In this document: positions 11,399-22,922 of the stretch, piece by piece
Position numbering within the stretch: the stretch's first letter is position 1
Layout of the letters: each line of letters begins with the position of its first letter
From: Knoxdaviesia capensis
Taxonomy: Eukaryota > Ascomycota > Sordariomycetes > Microascales > Gondwanamycetaceae
Direction of reading: 5' to 3'
Assembly: GCA_001510575.1 (NCBI GenBank)
Contig: LNGK01000001.1
Location: 186,001 to 250,000, forward strand
DNA length: 64,000 nt
Made by a program: the position numbers and the translations under genes
The notes under the pieces: generated by a model
Told to the model about the DNA's origin: nothing
Seen by the model: only the letters and a program-made list of their open reading frames with translations
The model's database searches: none

Positions 11399-12119
11399 GG
11401 TGGATATTGGTGAAGGGGTGGGAGGGAATCCTAGATCTGAGCTACTGTTGACGTTGAGGGACGAAAGAACGGGAACCAGGCACAGAAGAAAAGGCGGGTT
11501 GAGGAAGAGGCGGACTCGAAGACGGGGAGGGGAAATTGATGGGAGAAATATATATTGGCAAAAAGTCGGGATGGAATACTGGCGATAAGGAGCAGGGGAT
11601 GAAGAAAAGCAAAGGAAATGATGAAGTTGATGGAGGGGCAAAGTTGCAGGCAAGTTTAGGAAATATATGAACACAAAAAACGAAATGAAGGGGGAGAGAG
11701 AGGATGAGGAGGACGAACGCTAGGTCACTGAGGTACAAAGTACATTGGGAAAATCGTCGATGTCAGCAGAACCAGAGTTGGAGTCCAGTTGAGGAGTTTG
11801 GCCCGCTAGTGACTTAGGCAGGATAGTGCAGCAACAGGGGTTATGTAACTATCGGGGCAATGCATGTAAGGAGGGACTTGGAGGAGAGCTTTGGAGGGTT
11901 TAGGCCTGAACGAATTGCTTCGGTGAAGCTGCAGATGTGGAAGGCGAGAGGAATGAGCGAGAATGAAAACTGACAGAACCCGAGTCGCTTCGAAAGTGTG
12001 TACCGCTATTGAAGTATGGTTCGTTATTCAGGATGTGGTCAATGGTAGATGGGAAACTAACCACCTTGGACTTCAACTCGTGACAGCACGTGGGGACCTA
12101 CATAAGTATGTGAATAGCC

Positions 12120-12133
12120 AACCCTAACCCTAA
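12120..12133 (-). repeat. Interstitial telomere-like motif (two TTAGGG units)
   Basis: AACCCTAACCCTAA reads as two TTAGGG units on the minus strand. TTAGGG is the usual ascomycete telomere repeat and also the core bound by Tbf1/Teb1-type promoter factors. It sits 650 bases upstream of the Chp1-like start. Confidence 0.7.
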
Positions 12134-12474
12134 CTCAGAGACAAAACCTGTTTCCTTCTCTCAAGTCGACCCTCTAGAATCCATAATAATTTATATAGCT
12201 TTCGGTATGGTAAAAGTGAGCACGTGTGATATAACTGTTAACTTCAACTTCCCTGACCAGAAAAAAGGAGGCCTATTCATGTACCAAAATATACGGGGAT
12301 ACATAGAAAGTATACATGAAATCCAGCTCCTAGTACATGATAGGCGTAAAAAATTGAATGGCATTGTTCCTTCCTTTTGTTTGCCTGCTCTAGCCATTCC
12401 TGAAGCTGCTTGCTTTCAACACCTGACTTTCATCAAGAGGACCTTCCTGCATGGTTCAATTCTGAAACTCTACT

Positions 12475-12523
12475 ATCTCTCTCTCTCTCTCTCTTAATAA
12501 GTATATACATATATATATATATT
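12475..12523 (+). repeat. CT and AT dinucleotide microsatellites
   Basis: A run of about ten CT units is followed within ten bases by a TA/AT-rich run. Both lie in the leader region of the gene starting at 12784. Confidence 0.8.
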
Positions 12524-12783
12524 AACATCCGGGTCATCAAGAATTTCGTCTTCTTCCTTTCCCCCCTTCCATTTTTCTTCCCCCTTCTGCCTTTGAATCT
12601 TGTAGGGCCGGCACAAATGCTTCCCTATGTCTTCCTGGTGCCCTGATCCCCCTCCTAAACTCACAGTTCCTATCGCAAGATTCATTTATATGTTGCGTTG
12701 GGTGCCCTCGGGCCGCTTGGCTGGTATACTCAATCTTGCTTGGTTGCGATTCACCTCCCTGTCCTGGAATTCTTCTGGCCGCA

Positions 12784-15700
12784 ATGTCTGGCACTGGGAA
12801 CATCTTCAATTCCGGTGCGAAGATCGGCAAACGCCGCCGCATTGAGCGGATCATGACCGACCCGACGGAAGAGGAACGGTTCTTTCCCAATGCACGGATT
12901 GCAAATATTGCCCAGAAGCGGAGCCGAGAACTTCAGGACCAGGCACCGGGACAAGTTCCGTCAAGCTTGTTCCAGATCTCCCAGGGCCCACCTCCGGAGT
13001 CAGAGTCCCGGAAGAAGGCCAAACCCACAAAGTCTGTCCGGTTTGCCGAAGAGATCGCCGTGGTAATGGAGATACCGGCTGTGGAATATGACGAATACAT
13101 CAACGATCCGGAACCAAACGGCGGCGGCAGTATGGAGATCGATGTCCCCGGAACGGATGGCCGCGATGATAATGAAGACATCGACGACTTTGGCCTTGAC
13201 TCCGGCGATCAAATCGCCACTGATGCTCCCCATTCCTCTTTCGGCCAACTTACCTCAACCTCGAGCCCGGCAAAACTCCAATCATATATCTATTCCATTG
13301 ACAAAGCATCCCAGGGTACACGCCCTGTCCCCGTCCGGAAGCTGTCCCTTCAAGACTATGCTTCCAAACGCCATGGCCAGCCCATGTCCAAGTTTATCAT
13401 GGTTGGAGATGTCCAACATGCCAAAGTTTTGCAGGTCTCGCTTACCGGCCTTGACCGTTCAGTCCATCCCGAGTGGTACTCGTCGTTTTTGGGAGTTCGC
13501 CAGCTGAGTTTCACCCACTTCTGCTCACCTAAGTCTCTCGAGACTCAGTTACCTCTTCTACGGGTCGGTGCCGTCAACCTGAGCTCTGGCGTTGTTTCGT
13601 CTGAATCTCACTCCGAGCAATTGGTTAACTTGGCGAAACACCTTTCGTCCGCCTCCCTCGGAGTCATCTGCTTCGGGGATTCGTTTTGTGCGGTGCTGTT
13701 CCCCGCCCATTCTTCTGATTGGACTCCTGGTATCACCGGCTTCACTGAAGACGAAGTCCCTTCTCCATCCCCACTGCGCTACTTCATATTCCTGAGATCC
13801 CAGGATGCCTGGCCAGTTGACTCCCGGCCGCCGACTCCTTCCGATAGACCTCGAACCGCTCTTCAAAAGCTGATGTCACGCAGTTCCATATATGAGAACC
13901 TTCTTAACCTCAACTGGAATGACTTTCATTTGGACACGGCGTATTTCCCCAATACGACCTCGGCCTTTTTTCTGGCATTTCCCCCTCCTCGCGAAATCTT
14001 GATGCAGTCGTTTTCCCTCTGGATTCGTGAGCAGTATCCAACCGCGCGGATTCTCACTACCCGTCAAGCAGGCCATTGGAGTGCGTTTCTCGAAACAACC
14101 GGGTCTGGAACAGTTGTTATTCACGAGTCGGCACTTCAGATCCTGATGAAGCTCCCGAAGCTGGCGTCACTTCTAAACTGGTCAGATTCTCGATACTCGT
14201 TCTGGTGTCTTGGTGAAAGTATGGCTTTGCGCCCAATCATCCCTTCGGTGTTTCCCTCCGACATTGACGCCAGAACTACCCCGGGAAAAATCGCCCTGAA
14301 CAAGATCTTCCCTTTTGGATCCGCTGTTCTCCTTACTCCCAGCTTTATTGTTGCAAACGCTTTGAGAGCCTATGATCTTATGCACTGGTATCTTGGAGGT
14401 GTGAAGGACCACCGAGCCGTAACCCTCGTGATTCCAAATGGCCTCCAAGATGTTGTACTGGATCTCGCCCGGGATAAGAATGCCGCTAAGTATGTGCGAG
14501 AACAGCGCTATGCTCTGTGGAAGTTGATCGGAAAACATTTTGACCCGGAAGACCTGGGAGATCCTATGGAAGATTTGTTCGACTCATCTAACTGTTTGGC
14601 TGCCCCTGAGTTCATCCATCCGTATGATGAACAGAGTTTGGTGAACTGGTTTGGAAGCTGGACTCTGTTGAGGGTTGACCAATTTCGCCGCTTCTATGTC
14701 ATGGGAACTTCTCAAAAGTGTTTCTCATTCAAGGGGAAATTTTCTCCAGCCACAATTTCCCTTAAATTCCCCAAGTTCTCAATCTGGACCGTCAATGACC
14801 CAGATCTCGCTGCCACTCTCCAAGGCAAACTGGCAGTTCAAGAGGAACTGGATATGGCGGCCCTTGCTCCACCTGACACCCGCAGCTGTGAAGAACCCAA
14901 CCAACAAGGCTCGGCTAAGTCGGTGCTAATACCCGATGACAAGCCATCAACCATCCGGAGGTTTCTTGGCATGACTGCCAACGGCAAGATGGACCTCGGC
15001 CCTACCGTTCTGTTCAACCGACCTATTTCGTACGAAAATGTCGGCATGGCTGATATGTATGGGGACTACCGTGTTGAGTACGATACCTTTACTAGCTGGT
15101 TTTCATTTCTGCGGCCTTTTCAGGCCGGCAAACTGGTGTACGGTGGATTTTTCTACACCCCTAGTGAGGGATGGGCCGGCCAGAGTGTATCGGCATCGGC
15201 AGGTGGTTCTCGTGACCCATGGCTCGCGTACTATCGCCCAGTTGACCCTCACTTGTTTACTCGGCGCGGTCGCTCTGGGGCTTTCGAGGTTATCATTTGG
15301 GATTATGCAGCCCTTCTCCGCGTTCCTGTCAACCGTGATCTGTATGAACCTGATCTGCTCCCGGCCCAACAGGCGCTGGTTCGGTTCCTGCGTGCGAATA
15401 CGTCTAAGAAGCACCCGGGCTCGTACATCGAAAACGTCTGGCTGGGCACCGACGTTGGCGATGTATTCCGGAACACGAAGAAACTCAATTTGTTTGACGT
15501 TACGCTCGAGTGGTATACTGCCGTGTCGACTAACTTCACCAAGCTCATGCCTGCCAGCTCGCGCCATCTTCCGGACCGCGGTCTACGTGAAGTCCTTCCA
15601 TCCAAGCAGCTATGTGTCGGAGCCTCCGGTTTGCGCGGTGGTGGGGAGCGAGAACAAATGAAAGAAGCCTTTGCGCAGATTGCCGAGAGTGGCAACGCTG

Positions 15701-16026
15701 TTGGCAAGGACAAGACCGGCGATGAAAATAACGAGGACGACGAGGTGTATCGGATTGTCCAAGCTCCACTTGGCTTGCCTAGCGAGGTTCCCGAGGTGTC
15801 TAAGTGCAAGAACTTGCTGCTGGAACAGGCTACCGCTCAGCGCAACCGCAAGCAGACCGGTAAGCCTTTCAAGTTCCAGATCATGCCGACGGATACGTGG
15901 TACGATGAACAGCGGGCCGAAATGCGGGACTTTGCGTTCTTTGCCAGTACGACCTGGTTCACCGGATTCGAAGAGCTTGAAATCAAGAAGAACGCGGCGA
16001 AGAGTCCTAGTAAGCGCAAGGGCTAA
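12784..16026 (+). CDS. Large nuclear protein resembling fungal Chp1-type (SPOC/PIN) silencing proteins
   Basis: One uninterrupted frame encodes 1080 aa from the ATG in the context GCCGCAATGTC. An in-frame ATG 16 codons upstream lies in leader-like sequence and was not chosen. The N-terminus has a basic nuclear signal (KIGKRRRIERI) and a disordered, acidic 200-residue region; the C-terminus ends in a second basic cluster (SPSKRKG). The middle (about 215-700) alternates beta-rich and Rossmann-like stretches, including SLVNWFGSWTLLRVDQFRRF and FPFGSAVLLTPS. To me this resembles the SPOC-like plus PIN-like half of fungal chromodomain proteins of the Chp1 group. A C-terminal block around YRPVDPHLFTRR..FEVIIWDY is also shared with such proteins as I remember them. 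No chromodomain is visible in the frame or upstream. The coding call is firm; the family call is tentative and rests on pattern memory. Confidence 0.85.
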   Translation: MSGTGNIFNSGAKIGKRRRIERIMTDPTEEERFFPNARIANIAQKRSRELQDQAPGQVPSSLFQISQGPPPESESRKKAKPTKSVRFAEEIAVVMEIPAVEYDEYINDPEPNGGGSMEIDVPGTDGRDDNEDIDDFGLDSGDQIATDAPHSSFGQLTSTSSPAKLQSYIYSIDKASQGTRPVPVRKLSLQDYASKRHGQPMSKFIMVGDVQHAKVLQVSLTGLDRSVHPEWYSSFLGVRQLSFTHFCSPKSLETQLPLLRVGAVNLSSGVVSSESHSEQLVNLAKHLSSASLGVICFGDSFCAVLFPAHSSDWTPGITGFTEDEVPSPSPLRYFIFLRSQDAWPVDSRPPTPSDRPRTALQKLMSRSSIYENLLNLNWNDFHLDTAYFPNTTSAFFLAFPPPREILMQSFSLWIREQYPTARILTTRQAGHWSAFLETTGSGTVVIHESALQILMKLPKLASLLNWSDSRYSFWCLGESMALRPIIPSVFPSDIDARTTPGKIALNKIFPFGSAVLLTPSFIVANALRAYDLMHWYLGGVKDHRAVTLVIPNGLQDVVLDLARDKNAAKYVREQRYALWKLIGKHFDPEDLGDPMEDLFDSSNCLAAPEFIHPYDEQSLVNWFGSWTLLRVDQFRRFYVMGTSQKCFSFKGKFSPATISLKFPKFSIWTVNDPDLAATLQGKLAVQEELDMAALAPPDTRSCEEPNQQGSAKSVLIPDDKPSTIRRFLGMTANGKMDLGPTVLFNRPISYENVGMADMYGDYRVEYDTFTSWFSFLRPFQAGKLVYGGFFYTPSEGWAGQSVSASAGGSRDPWLAYYRPVDPHLFTRRGRSGAFEVIIWDYAALLRVPVNRDLYEPDLLPAQQALVRFLRANTSKKHPGSYIENVWLGTDVGDVFRNTKKLNLFDVTLEWYTAVSTNFTKLMPASSRHLPDRGLREVLPSKQLCVGASGLRGGGEREQMKEAFAQIAESGNAVGKDKTGDENNEDDEVYRIVQAPLGLPSEVPEVSKCKNLLLEQATAQRNRKQTGKPFKFQIMPTDTWYDEQRAEMRDFAFFASTTWFTGFEELEIKKNAAKSPSKRKG

Positions 16027-16610
16027 GGTCTTGTGTTACTTGGATCTCTTCTTGAAGTTTTCGGGGAGCATATGCATGTGTGCTCCTATCTCTCTTTTCT
16101 CACTATTACATTACAGTCGCTCATATTTGAGGGTGGGTTCACTATGCACAGTATGCATGCGAGGCATACCTTTCCGGTCCTAGCCCTATCACCCCCCCTC
16201 CTTGATAGCTCTTTGATTGTGCTTTGATTTCTTGCTTTACAGTATTATTCCCCGGTGTATCTATTTTTCGTGTAGCGATTGGTCCCCTCAAGGGTTTGCG
16301 CTTGGAGTTTCCTGGTTTTTGTTTTTATCTTTAGCCCTGTACTGAGGAACTTTCCCCTTCATGTGTGAGTGCTGTGTTGGTTTTCCTGAAGAGACTATCT
16401 GTGCTGGACCAAGAAGGATTTGTGGTGAAATACCCAGACGGGAAATAGATTATGAGTGAACCTTTGCTGTATCAAGATATGTCCCTGAATACGCAGTCTT
16501 TATGTGTTCTATTTCAATCAACGTTGCTTTCTGATCATCATGGGTATCATTCATTCTATTGGTACAATACGTAAAATATATAGTGTGTGCGTACAAGACC
16601 CAGAAGCACT
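16027..16610. other. Convergent 3' spacer
   Basis: T-rich sequence between the stops of two converging genes. It presumably holds both 3' UTRs and poly(A) signals. No gene is seen. Confidence 0.5.
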
Positions 16611-17728
16611 CTAGTTGCTGGAAAAGCGTGGAAAGTTCCGCGCGCTGAGAAGGATGCCCTTCAACCGTCTGATACTATCCTTGGCCTTGTACATCTCATC
16701 GTTGTTCTGCGACTGCACGCTGTTGTACAGCACCTGCGAGTCGTGGGGCGGGTACTTCTGGGAAAGCCCGGACAGTTCGGTCTGAAGCATATCGGCAACG
16801 GTGTGCAAGTCGCGCAGGTCATCGCACTCGGACTCGAGATCGGTGCGGAGCTTGCGCACCGACATGGTGAGTTCCGCGAGAGTGCGGGTCTGAAGCTTGG
16901 TGACGGGCTCCTGCGACACGAGAGCGGTTGATGAGCGAGCGCCGCCGATGCCGAACACGGGGCTGGGCGGGTCGGCGACGGTCTGCGTGCCGATGTCGCG
17001 GTGGAACAGCTCAGTCGGGTCGTCGCAGTCGGAGTCGGCGGCGTCGGAGTGCAGCGATGTGGTGCGTGCTGCGGGGACCTCGGACACGGTGGCTTCCAGC
17101 TTTTCGATCAGGGCCGCGAGCTGCGCGGATGCCGTGGCGTGCAGGTCGGCGCGCGCGTCGGTGAGGTTCGCGGCCATGGGCTCGAGCACGTATGTGGATG
17201 CGCCGTACAGGAAGGTTGCGAGGCCGGTGGCCACGTACAGCGTGTTGAGGAGCGAGGAGACGGTCACTAGCGGCGGAGGGCGGGCGGGCTTGACTAGGAA
17301 CTCGGGGTAGGTGATCACTGGTGGTGCGTCGGCGTGTGCGGCTTCGGCGGGGGCTGGTGAGACGGCGTTTGGTGAGTCTGCCTCAACGGCGGCGTCATCG
17401 GTCTGAGTCTGTGAGAGTAAATGTGTGTTAGTTGCCGTCTACATTCATCATGAACCGGCTCCGTTCGGTGGTTGCTGACATTATCCGAATCCACCGGCGG
17501 CGCGTCGAGCAGAGATTCAATCTCGGCGTCGCTTAGGCCTTTTGACATTAGGAATTGTGCCTTGCTCTCTGCACTGGCGTCCCTGACCTCCGGATCCTCC
17601 AAGAACCGCTTTGCCAACGTGAGCTTGTCCTCACTGGCGGGTGATTCGGTCGCTGGCGCATTGCTTTGGGTCTCCTCCACAGCCGGCTCCGGCTCCTGGT
17701 GGAGCGTCTTGTCCTCCGAGTCAGACAT
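16611..17728 (-). CDS. pex14/17: Peroxisomal import docking protein Pex14/17 (Pex33-like)
   Basis: Exons 17728-17480 and 17408-16611 encode 348 aa. Residues about 33-72 (LTLAKRFLEDPEVRDAS..SKAQFLMSKGLSDAEIESLL) form the Pex14 N-terminal domain, the helical bundle that binds WxxxF motifs of the receptor Pex5. After an acidic Pro/Ala linker a hydrophobic segment (LVTVSSLLNTLYVATGLATFLYG) follows near residue 130, then a predicted coiled coil to the C-terminus (LRTDLESECDDLRDLHTVADML). This layout is the filamentous-fungal Pex14/17 hybrid, a component of the peroxisomal docking complex. The 71-nt intron has a weak donor, GTCAGC; it is the choice that keeps frame with the CAACTAAC branch point and CACAG acceptor. 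Its cargo pathway is relevant to the siderophore enzymes in this window, which end in PTS1-like tripeptides. Confidence 0.88.
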
Positions 17729-19597
17729 CGCGGTTGGGGGGAGATGTGAAGTGTATATAAAGCACGCGTATACTCAAATGTCAAACAAGAAAACAAACTG
17801 CTGTATAGATGCAAGGAGGATGAGGAATGGTGAAGATGACGAACTTCCTCTCTTGTGATGGTCGTTGGAAGTTGCGTTGTGAAGGCCGGGGCTGAACATC
17901 GGCAAATCACATGCCTCGGCTATCCCCAGACTCTGGCGGTTGACGGCGGCAAACTCACGTGAAGAGTGGCTCAAACGGGAGAAAACTTGGCTTCAGAGCG
18001 TAGTATACGTGGAGTACGGTATATGGGTTTGATTTTAATTGAGTGGGCGATTGCAGTAAAAAAGAGCATGTATTGAGATGCCTCATCTGGTCTGAACTTC
18101 AAGAAGTCTCGATGCTCCGATACAACGATGTGATGCTTAAATGCATAGCTTGTTTGCTTGACCTGGTAAAATCACGGGTAATCATGCGCGAGGAACGGAC
18201 CAATCAGAGCGCGTCATCGATAAAGCTGGTAGAGCTCGCAATTCGACCTTGACTTTTGCTTCATCTTGACGATCACCATCGATTTGTGCTGGAATAAAAT
18301 ACCTTAATATCATCGAAATTCGAAAAGATCCATCTGATAGAGGTCATTGTGCACTTTCTTGTTTATATTCTGCTTTTACCTGTTCGGGTTCAGTGTACAT
18401 TCGTTCGTTGTTAGGATGTTCTGCTCTCCCTGTTCGTTGCTTTTTTGAAGCCATCACCAAGTCTCGCCAATTCGATTCTCGCGATACAACACTCCAACCA
18501 ATTGGAATAGCGGTCTAGCCCAGAGTTGGATCCCATACTCGGCCAACGAAAGCATTATTACAGGCCATTTGCAAGGTAATAAAAAACAAATCAGCGCGCC
18601 TGAATCGGCTTCAATGCTAATGTGGACAATCCAGGGTGTCTCCCCAACGGAAATTCTGCGCGGTCCAGACGTAGGTCTGCCGAGACACGCAAAAAAAAGC
18701 AGGAAAAGAGGAAGAAAAAAGTCAAGGCCACAGCAAGCCAAACTAAATAGCCACTGCGCTACACACAGCAGCGGGCGGTCGCATCCAACTGACTGTGGGA
18801 AACCAGAGCGTCTCTGCCATTTTTTCTTTTCTTTTCTGGGGGTGGCAGCCTTGGCCTCATTGGATCAAGACCTTGCGGTGTGCAATTTATCGGGAGGTTT
18901 TTGATCTTCCCGAGTAGGAAAAGGTAAGTCAGAGAGATAGTTGATTTGATATGTGTGGATGAGGAGGAGGAGGGACAAAACCCACCAGCTTCAGCCTTTC
19001 TGGGTGGTGGCCCCCCATCCAAACGCTGCATCTTATTTTTTCCCTTCATCCTGCATTCCAACATTTTTCCTGCTCTTCGTCCAGTAGCTTCGATATTCCT
19101 CCGCCTCTACCTCTCTCCTATCTCTGATATTGTGCTTTGTTACTTTCACCGGAGAGGCCAAAATAATCTGGTGATACTTCGAACCAGGGTGCCCAAGTGG
19201 TCTCCAAATTGGTTAAGTTGGGGGCTGCTAGTGATGTTCTTAATGATTTGGATGATTGAGAGAACATTCCTTTTTTTCGTTCTTCTGTTTTCCTCTGCAC
19301 CTAAGATTGTGTGGCTCAGCCGTTGTTGAATCTGGACCGTGTGGCTCTGTGATGCGTTAATGCAGTTGCCCTGTGATCTTGGGTTCTTCGGTGGCCGTTA
19401 ATCCCCTTTGATTAGATTAGCCAGTCTTATTGAGTCAAATGGAATAAGCACACATCACCCTTTATCAACCAGAAATTTTCCACCCTTCCATATATCAAGC
19501 CACCCCCAGAAAGTTACCCTTTTCTTCTTTCCCTCACTATTATACTCATTTCACCATCCATACATCTTCAAATTCCACACCATTACCATCTTTCATC
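17729..19597. other. Divergent spacer between pex14/17 and ies2
   Basis: Shared upstream region of 1.9 kb. The last 200 bases before ies2 are strongly pyrimidine-rich, typical of a fungal leader. No gene is seen. Confidence 0.5.
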
Positions 19598-21056
19598 ATG
19601 ACTTCACGTCCTGTTCGCAATGCCGCCAAACGCGCGTCCGAGGCAATTACTGACATCGCCGACTTTGACCGTCAAAGCCCAGCCAGAATGTCGGGACGCC
19701 GGAGTGACTATAGCCGCGATTCTGATCGCCGGGGAGGAAGAACGTCTGGCGCATCGGCCATCCGGGACGACGACTCTCCAGCACCGGATTCCAGACGGGG
19801 CAAGCCTGCGGCAAATGGAGGCAGCAAATCGCGCCAATCAGCTACCACCGCCAGCCGGGGCGACAGACGCAATATTTTCACCGACACGCAGATAATCGAA
19901 GGCAAACGCAACCGCGGCGGCAAGAAGAACTACGTGGTTGCCTCCGACAGCGACGACGATGAGGACGAGGAAGAGGACCAGGATGATGCCGAGGGCGAGG
20001 ATGACGACGAGGAGATGGAGGACGCCAATGGCGATGACGATGAGGATGACGACGACGCCGATGCTGAGGGCGAAGAGGAGGATGACGACGGAGACGTCGA
20101 CATGGTCCCGCCTCCACGCGCGCCGGCCATCAAGCTCGGCAAGCCGAGTGCCCCGGTCGCGGCCCCATCGTCCCGGTCGAAGCCGGCGCCGGTGGCTGAC
20201 GACGACGACGACGAAGATGACGAGGACGACGACGAGGAGCTGAGCGATCTGGACGAGATGGACCAGACGGGCCTTGGCGACGAGACCATGGTCGACGACG
20301 AGGACGCCGAGGGCGAGGAGGACGACGATGAGGAAGAGGAGAATACGATCAAGGTCGCGCGCGACGACGACGATGACGATGAAGAGGAGGAAGAAGAAGA
20401 AGAAGAGGAGGAAGGAGGAGCAGGCGACGACGACGGCTTGAGCGACGACGCTGACGATGACGCCTCGGGAACAGGCGATCTTTCGCGCATGACCAAGCGC
20501 CAGCGTGCGCGGTTTGAGGAGGAGCCGCAGCAGTATATGAAGCTGTCCGATGGTGAGTGCCAACCAACTACTTGACCTTTCTCTCGAAGTTGGAATGGTT
20601 TACTAATTTTCGTGTCTGATACAGAGGTCCAAGTGAAGAAGCACTTCACCGCCGAGGAGCTGTCGATGCGCAGAGCCGAGATGGCCCGCCGCCGGCGCAA
20701 TCTGAGCGACAAGCGGAACGAGGAAGTCAAGGTAAGCAAGCTCCGGATTCTCCCCTTGTTTCAACTTCGGGCTTTATCCATCCACACGCACAGACTCTAA
20801 CTCTGGTTTACGCGATCTATAGATGGAAACCATCAACAAGCTGCTGAAGAAGCAGGCGCCCAAGACCAACCGCCGCGCCGGAGCCGATGATACCGGGGAA
20901 TCCCAGACGGCCAACCCGCTGTTTATCCGCTGGACCAACAACAAGTCTGGCAGCTCGATCTCTGTGCCGGCGGAGATCCTCGCCGGACCGCTCGGCCAGC
21001 CGTTCCAGAACGGGATCAAGGCCCAACCGCGGAAAGTGGTCGAGGAGGTGCAGTAG
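19598..21056 (+). CDS. ies2: INO80 chromatin-remodelling complex subunit Ies2 (PAPA-1 domain)
   Basis: Exons 19598-20552, 20625-20731 and 20823-21056 encode 431 aa. Ies2 is an activator subunit of the INO80 remodeller, which slides and edits nucleosomes in the nucleus. Residues 1-115 are basic and disordered. Residues about 117-290 form long Asp/Glu runs encoded by GAC/GAT/GAG tracts. The PAPA-1-like region spans roughly 297-375: MTKRQRARFEEEPQQYMKLSD, then KKHFTAEELSMRRAEMARRRR and METINKLLKKQAPK. A C-terminal block (NPLFIRWTNN..ISVPAEI..GPLG) matches orthologues. Both introns are canonical (GTGAGT..ACAG and GTAAGC..ATAG) and join conserved sequence in frame. The family call is strong. Confidence 0.93.
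19951..20440 (+). repeat. Low-complexity GAC/GAT/GAG tract inside ies2
   Basis: About 490 bases are dominated by Asp and Glu codons, in blocks of up to a dozen acidic residues. Such tracts are prone to replication slippage. The opposite strand reads as long Ser/Val artefact frames. Confidence 0.85.
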
Positions 21057-22103
21057 GGAGTCATGTTTAAGATCTGCATTCATCCTTGCTACATATGTAT
21101 TCATCCTTATCTTTTTTTTGTTCTTTCTCTTGCTTCTACTCGGCGTTTAAACTTCTATCAACGGTTTTTTCTTCTCCTTCGTCCTTTTCTTCTGACTGCT
21201 CCGGACTGGTGATTGCTCTTCCCGCCTGTCTGTCTGCATAGTATTGCCCAAATGCCAGATGGCCTTTTGGGCCATATTTGTGGGATTTTGGTATGCCCTT
21301 GATTACATATTTCTGTCTCTGTCTTTCCTCAATAAACTCACGATGATTCAAGTCTTATATAAGAGTTAGCTTTCCCCCAAAAGTTTATATCCCCCTTCCC
21401 TGAATAACCACCACGAACCACTCTGAATAGAACGGTGAAGTTCTTCGAGATGTCTGGCCGATTATGTCGGAACCCATATCGATAAAGGCATGAAAATGCC
21501 TTGGATCATCTGCTAGGTACCAGCCGTTGCCTGTTAGATCTGGTATTATATCATCCTGCTCCGTGCTGCCGGGACAGTTGAGCCGAGTAAGCTAAATCTT
21601 GAAGATGGAAATATTCAACTGACTCGCCTCCTGTTCTTTCCTTTGCTCCTCCTCCTCTCCCTACCCATCCTTAGCCATATGCATTTTCGTTTCCCTTTCC
21701 CTCTACTCTCTCTTCTCCTCCTTCCATTATTTTCCTTTGCCCTCAGTTCGACTTTCCCTTTCGACCCTATATACTCTTCAAACATATCTGTAATCAGATT
21801 CCTCACAAAGACACTCTTGCATCAGCATCAGGCACTTGGCCAAGCGCCTTATATTAAGGTATTGCTACTATTATCACATTTTCCCCTACTATAATCACAT
21901 CTTCTGGTTATTTATGAGGTTCTTTGATTTTCTTATTTGAAACCACATAGTTCCCGTTTCCTCATGCCATCGGTGTTCTTGATAACTGTCGAGTGACAAT
22001 CCCTAAGTATCCTATGCTGAGCCAGCCCATCATCACAACCAGAATCTCTAACACTCCCGTTCACTTACAGCCTTCCCCGAAGCGAATCCCATCACCATTT
22101 AAC
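21057..22103. other. Spacer after ies2
   Basis: AT-rich and pyrimidine-rich sequence with no supported gene. Confidence 0.5.
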
Positions 22104-22295
22104 ATGTCCATCAAAAACTCCACCTTCAACTCTCACGAACAGCGCATTGCCGAGAGCCGCGCTCGGCAAATGGTCCGGCGGATGCTCCGGCGACGGGCCG
22201 CTGCTCGCCGTCGACACCTGATGTTCGTCCAGTCCTTTCTCAAAGCTGGAGGAGGTTTCATTACTCCTGAACTCCTGCAATGGGCTCAGGAGTAA
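22104..22295 (+). CDS. Doubtful small basic ORF, 63 aa
   Basis: ATG in the context TTTAACATGTCC opens a 63-codon frame ending in TAA. The frame extends upstream to 21993. The peptide is very rich in arginine (ESRARQMVRRMLRRRAAARRRHLMF) and would form an amphipathic basic helix, followed by QSFLKAGGGFITPELLQWAQE. I recognise no family. It is listed because it is the only compositionally protein-like frame in a 5 kb gene-poor region; it may be chance. Confidence 0.22.
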   Translation: MSIKNSTFNSHEQRIAESRARQMVRRMLRRRAAARRRHLMFVQSFLKAGGGFITPELLQWAQE

Positions 22296-22906
22296 ACGGA
22301 AATCCATTTCCTCTCTCTGCGGACCATTTCAGCAAAGTCTCTCGGGTAAGTTGTGCTCTCTTTCTTAGATACTCTTTCTATTAATACCCAGCTACTAACT
22401 CGTGGGATTTTCTTTCTTTCTCTGTTTCAAGATTTTGTCTGGACACGTCCTTTCCAACCTATCTGTCTCAAATTTGAGCCAGCTTTGGATTTCTTGACGA
22501 GCATAACCCATTCGATCGGTCGTCGAGTTTCACGAGCTTTACATAAACAGACAGGCGCGGAATCTAGGACGGATTAGGCTGGTTTGTTAGGTACCCATAT
22601 ATCAACGGGAGCCATAGTCTCGTGGAGTTATTAATGGTTTTGCCTCGGGCCTATTTCTAGAAAACACTTATCTTCATTTTCTTTTGTGTTCGGGCTCTTG
22701 GATACGCCGCCCATCATCAAGCATGCACGCATTCTGCATTCTCTATGGAGGATTATTTCGATGGTTTCTGTTTCTGGTTGAATATTTTGGTATTTTCATC
22801 AAGCCGATATCTCTTTTGGAAATGATGCACTCGTTGCTGTGATGATCGTAGCGGCTCCGTGTCCTTCGAGGGAAGACGCCTGTAGATATGGTGATCACTT
22901 ACATAA

Positions 22907-22922
22907 TTAGGGTTAGGGTTTA
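22907..22922 (+). repeat. Interstitial telomere-like motif
   Basis: TTAGGGTTAGGGTTTA gives two perfect TTAGGG units and a truncated third. Confidence 0.75.

Larger units (their letters stand above)
11399..12783. other. Divergent spacer between rab11 and the Chp1-like gene
   Basis: This is the shared upstream region of two divergent genes. It contains a two-unit telomere-like motif (12120-12133), CT and AT microsatellites (12475-12523) and pyrimidine-rich leader sequence before 12784. No further gene is seen. Confidence 0.5.

Noticed and set aside
12163..12182. Stretch resembling a cloning polylinker (SalI and XbaI sites side by side)
   Set aside because: It matches vector polylinkers only partially and both flanks read as ordinary genomic sequence, so vector contamination is unlikely.
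19165..19205. tRNA-like B box (GGTTCGAAG on the minus strand) near TGGGCACCC
   Set aside because: The T stem does not pair, and no acceptor stem or A box at the right distance could be built.
19838..20739. Long minus-strand frames antisense to ies2
   Set aside because: They are the complement of the acidic codon tract (poly-Ser or poly-Val) and have no independent support.
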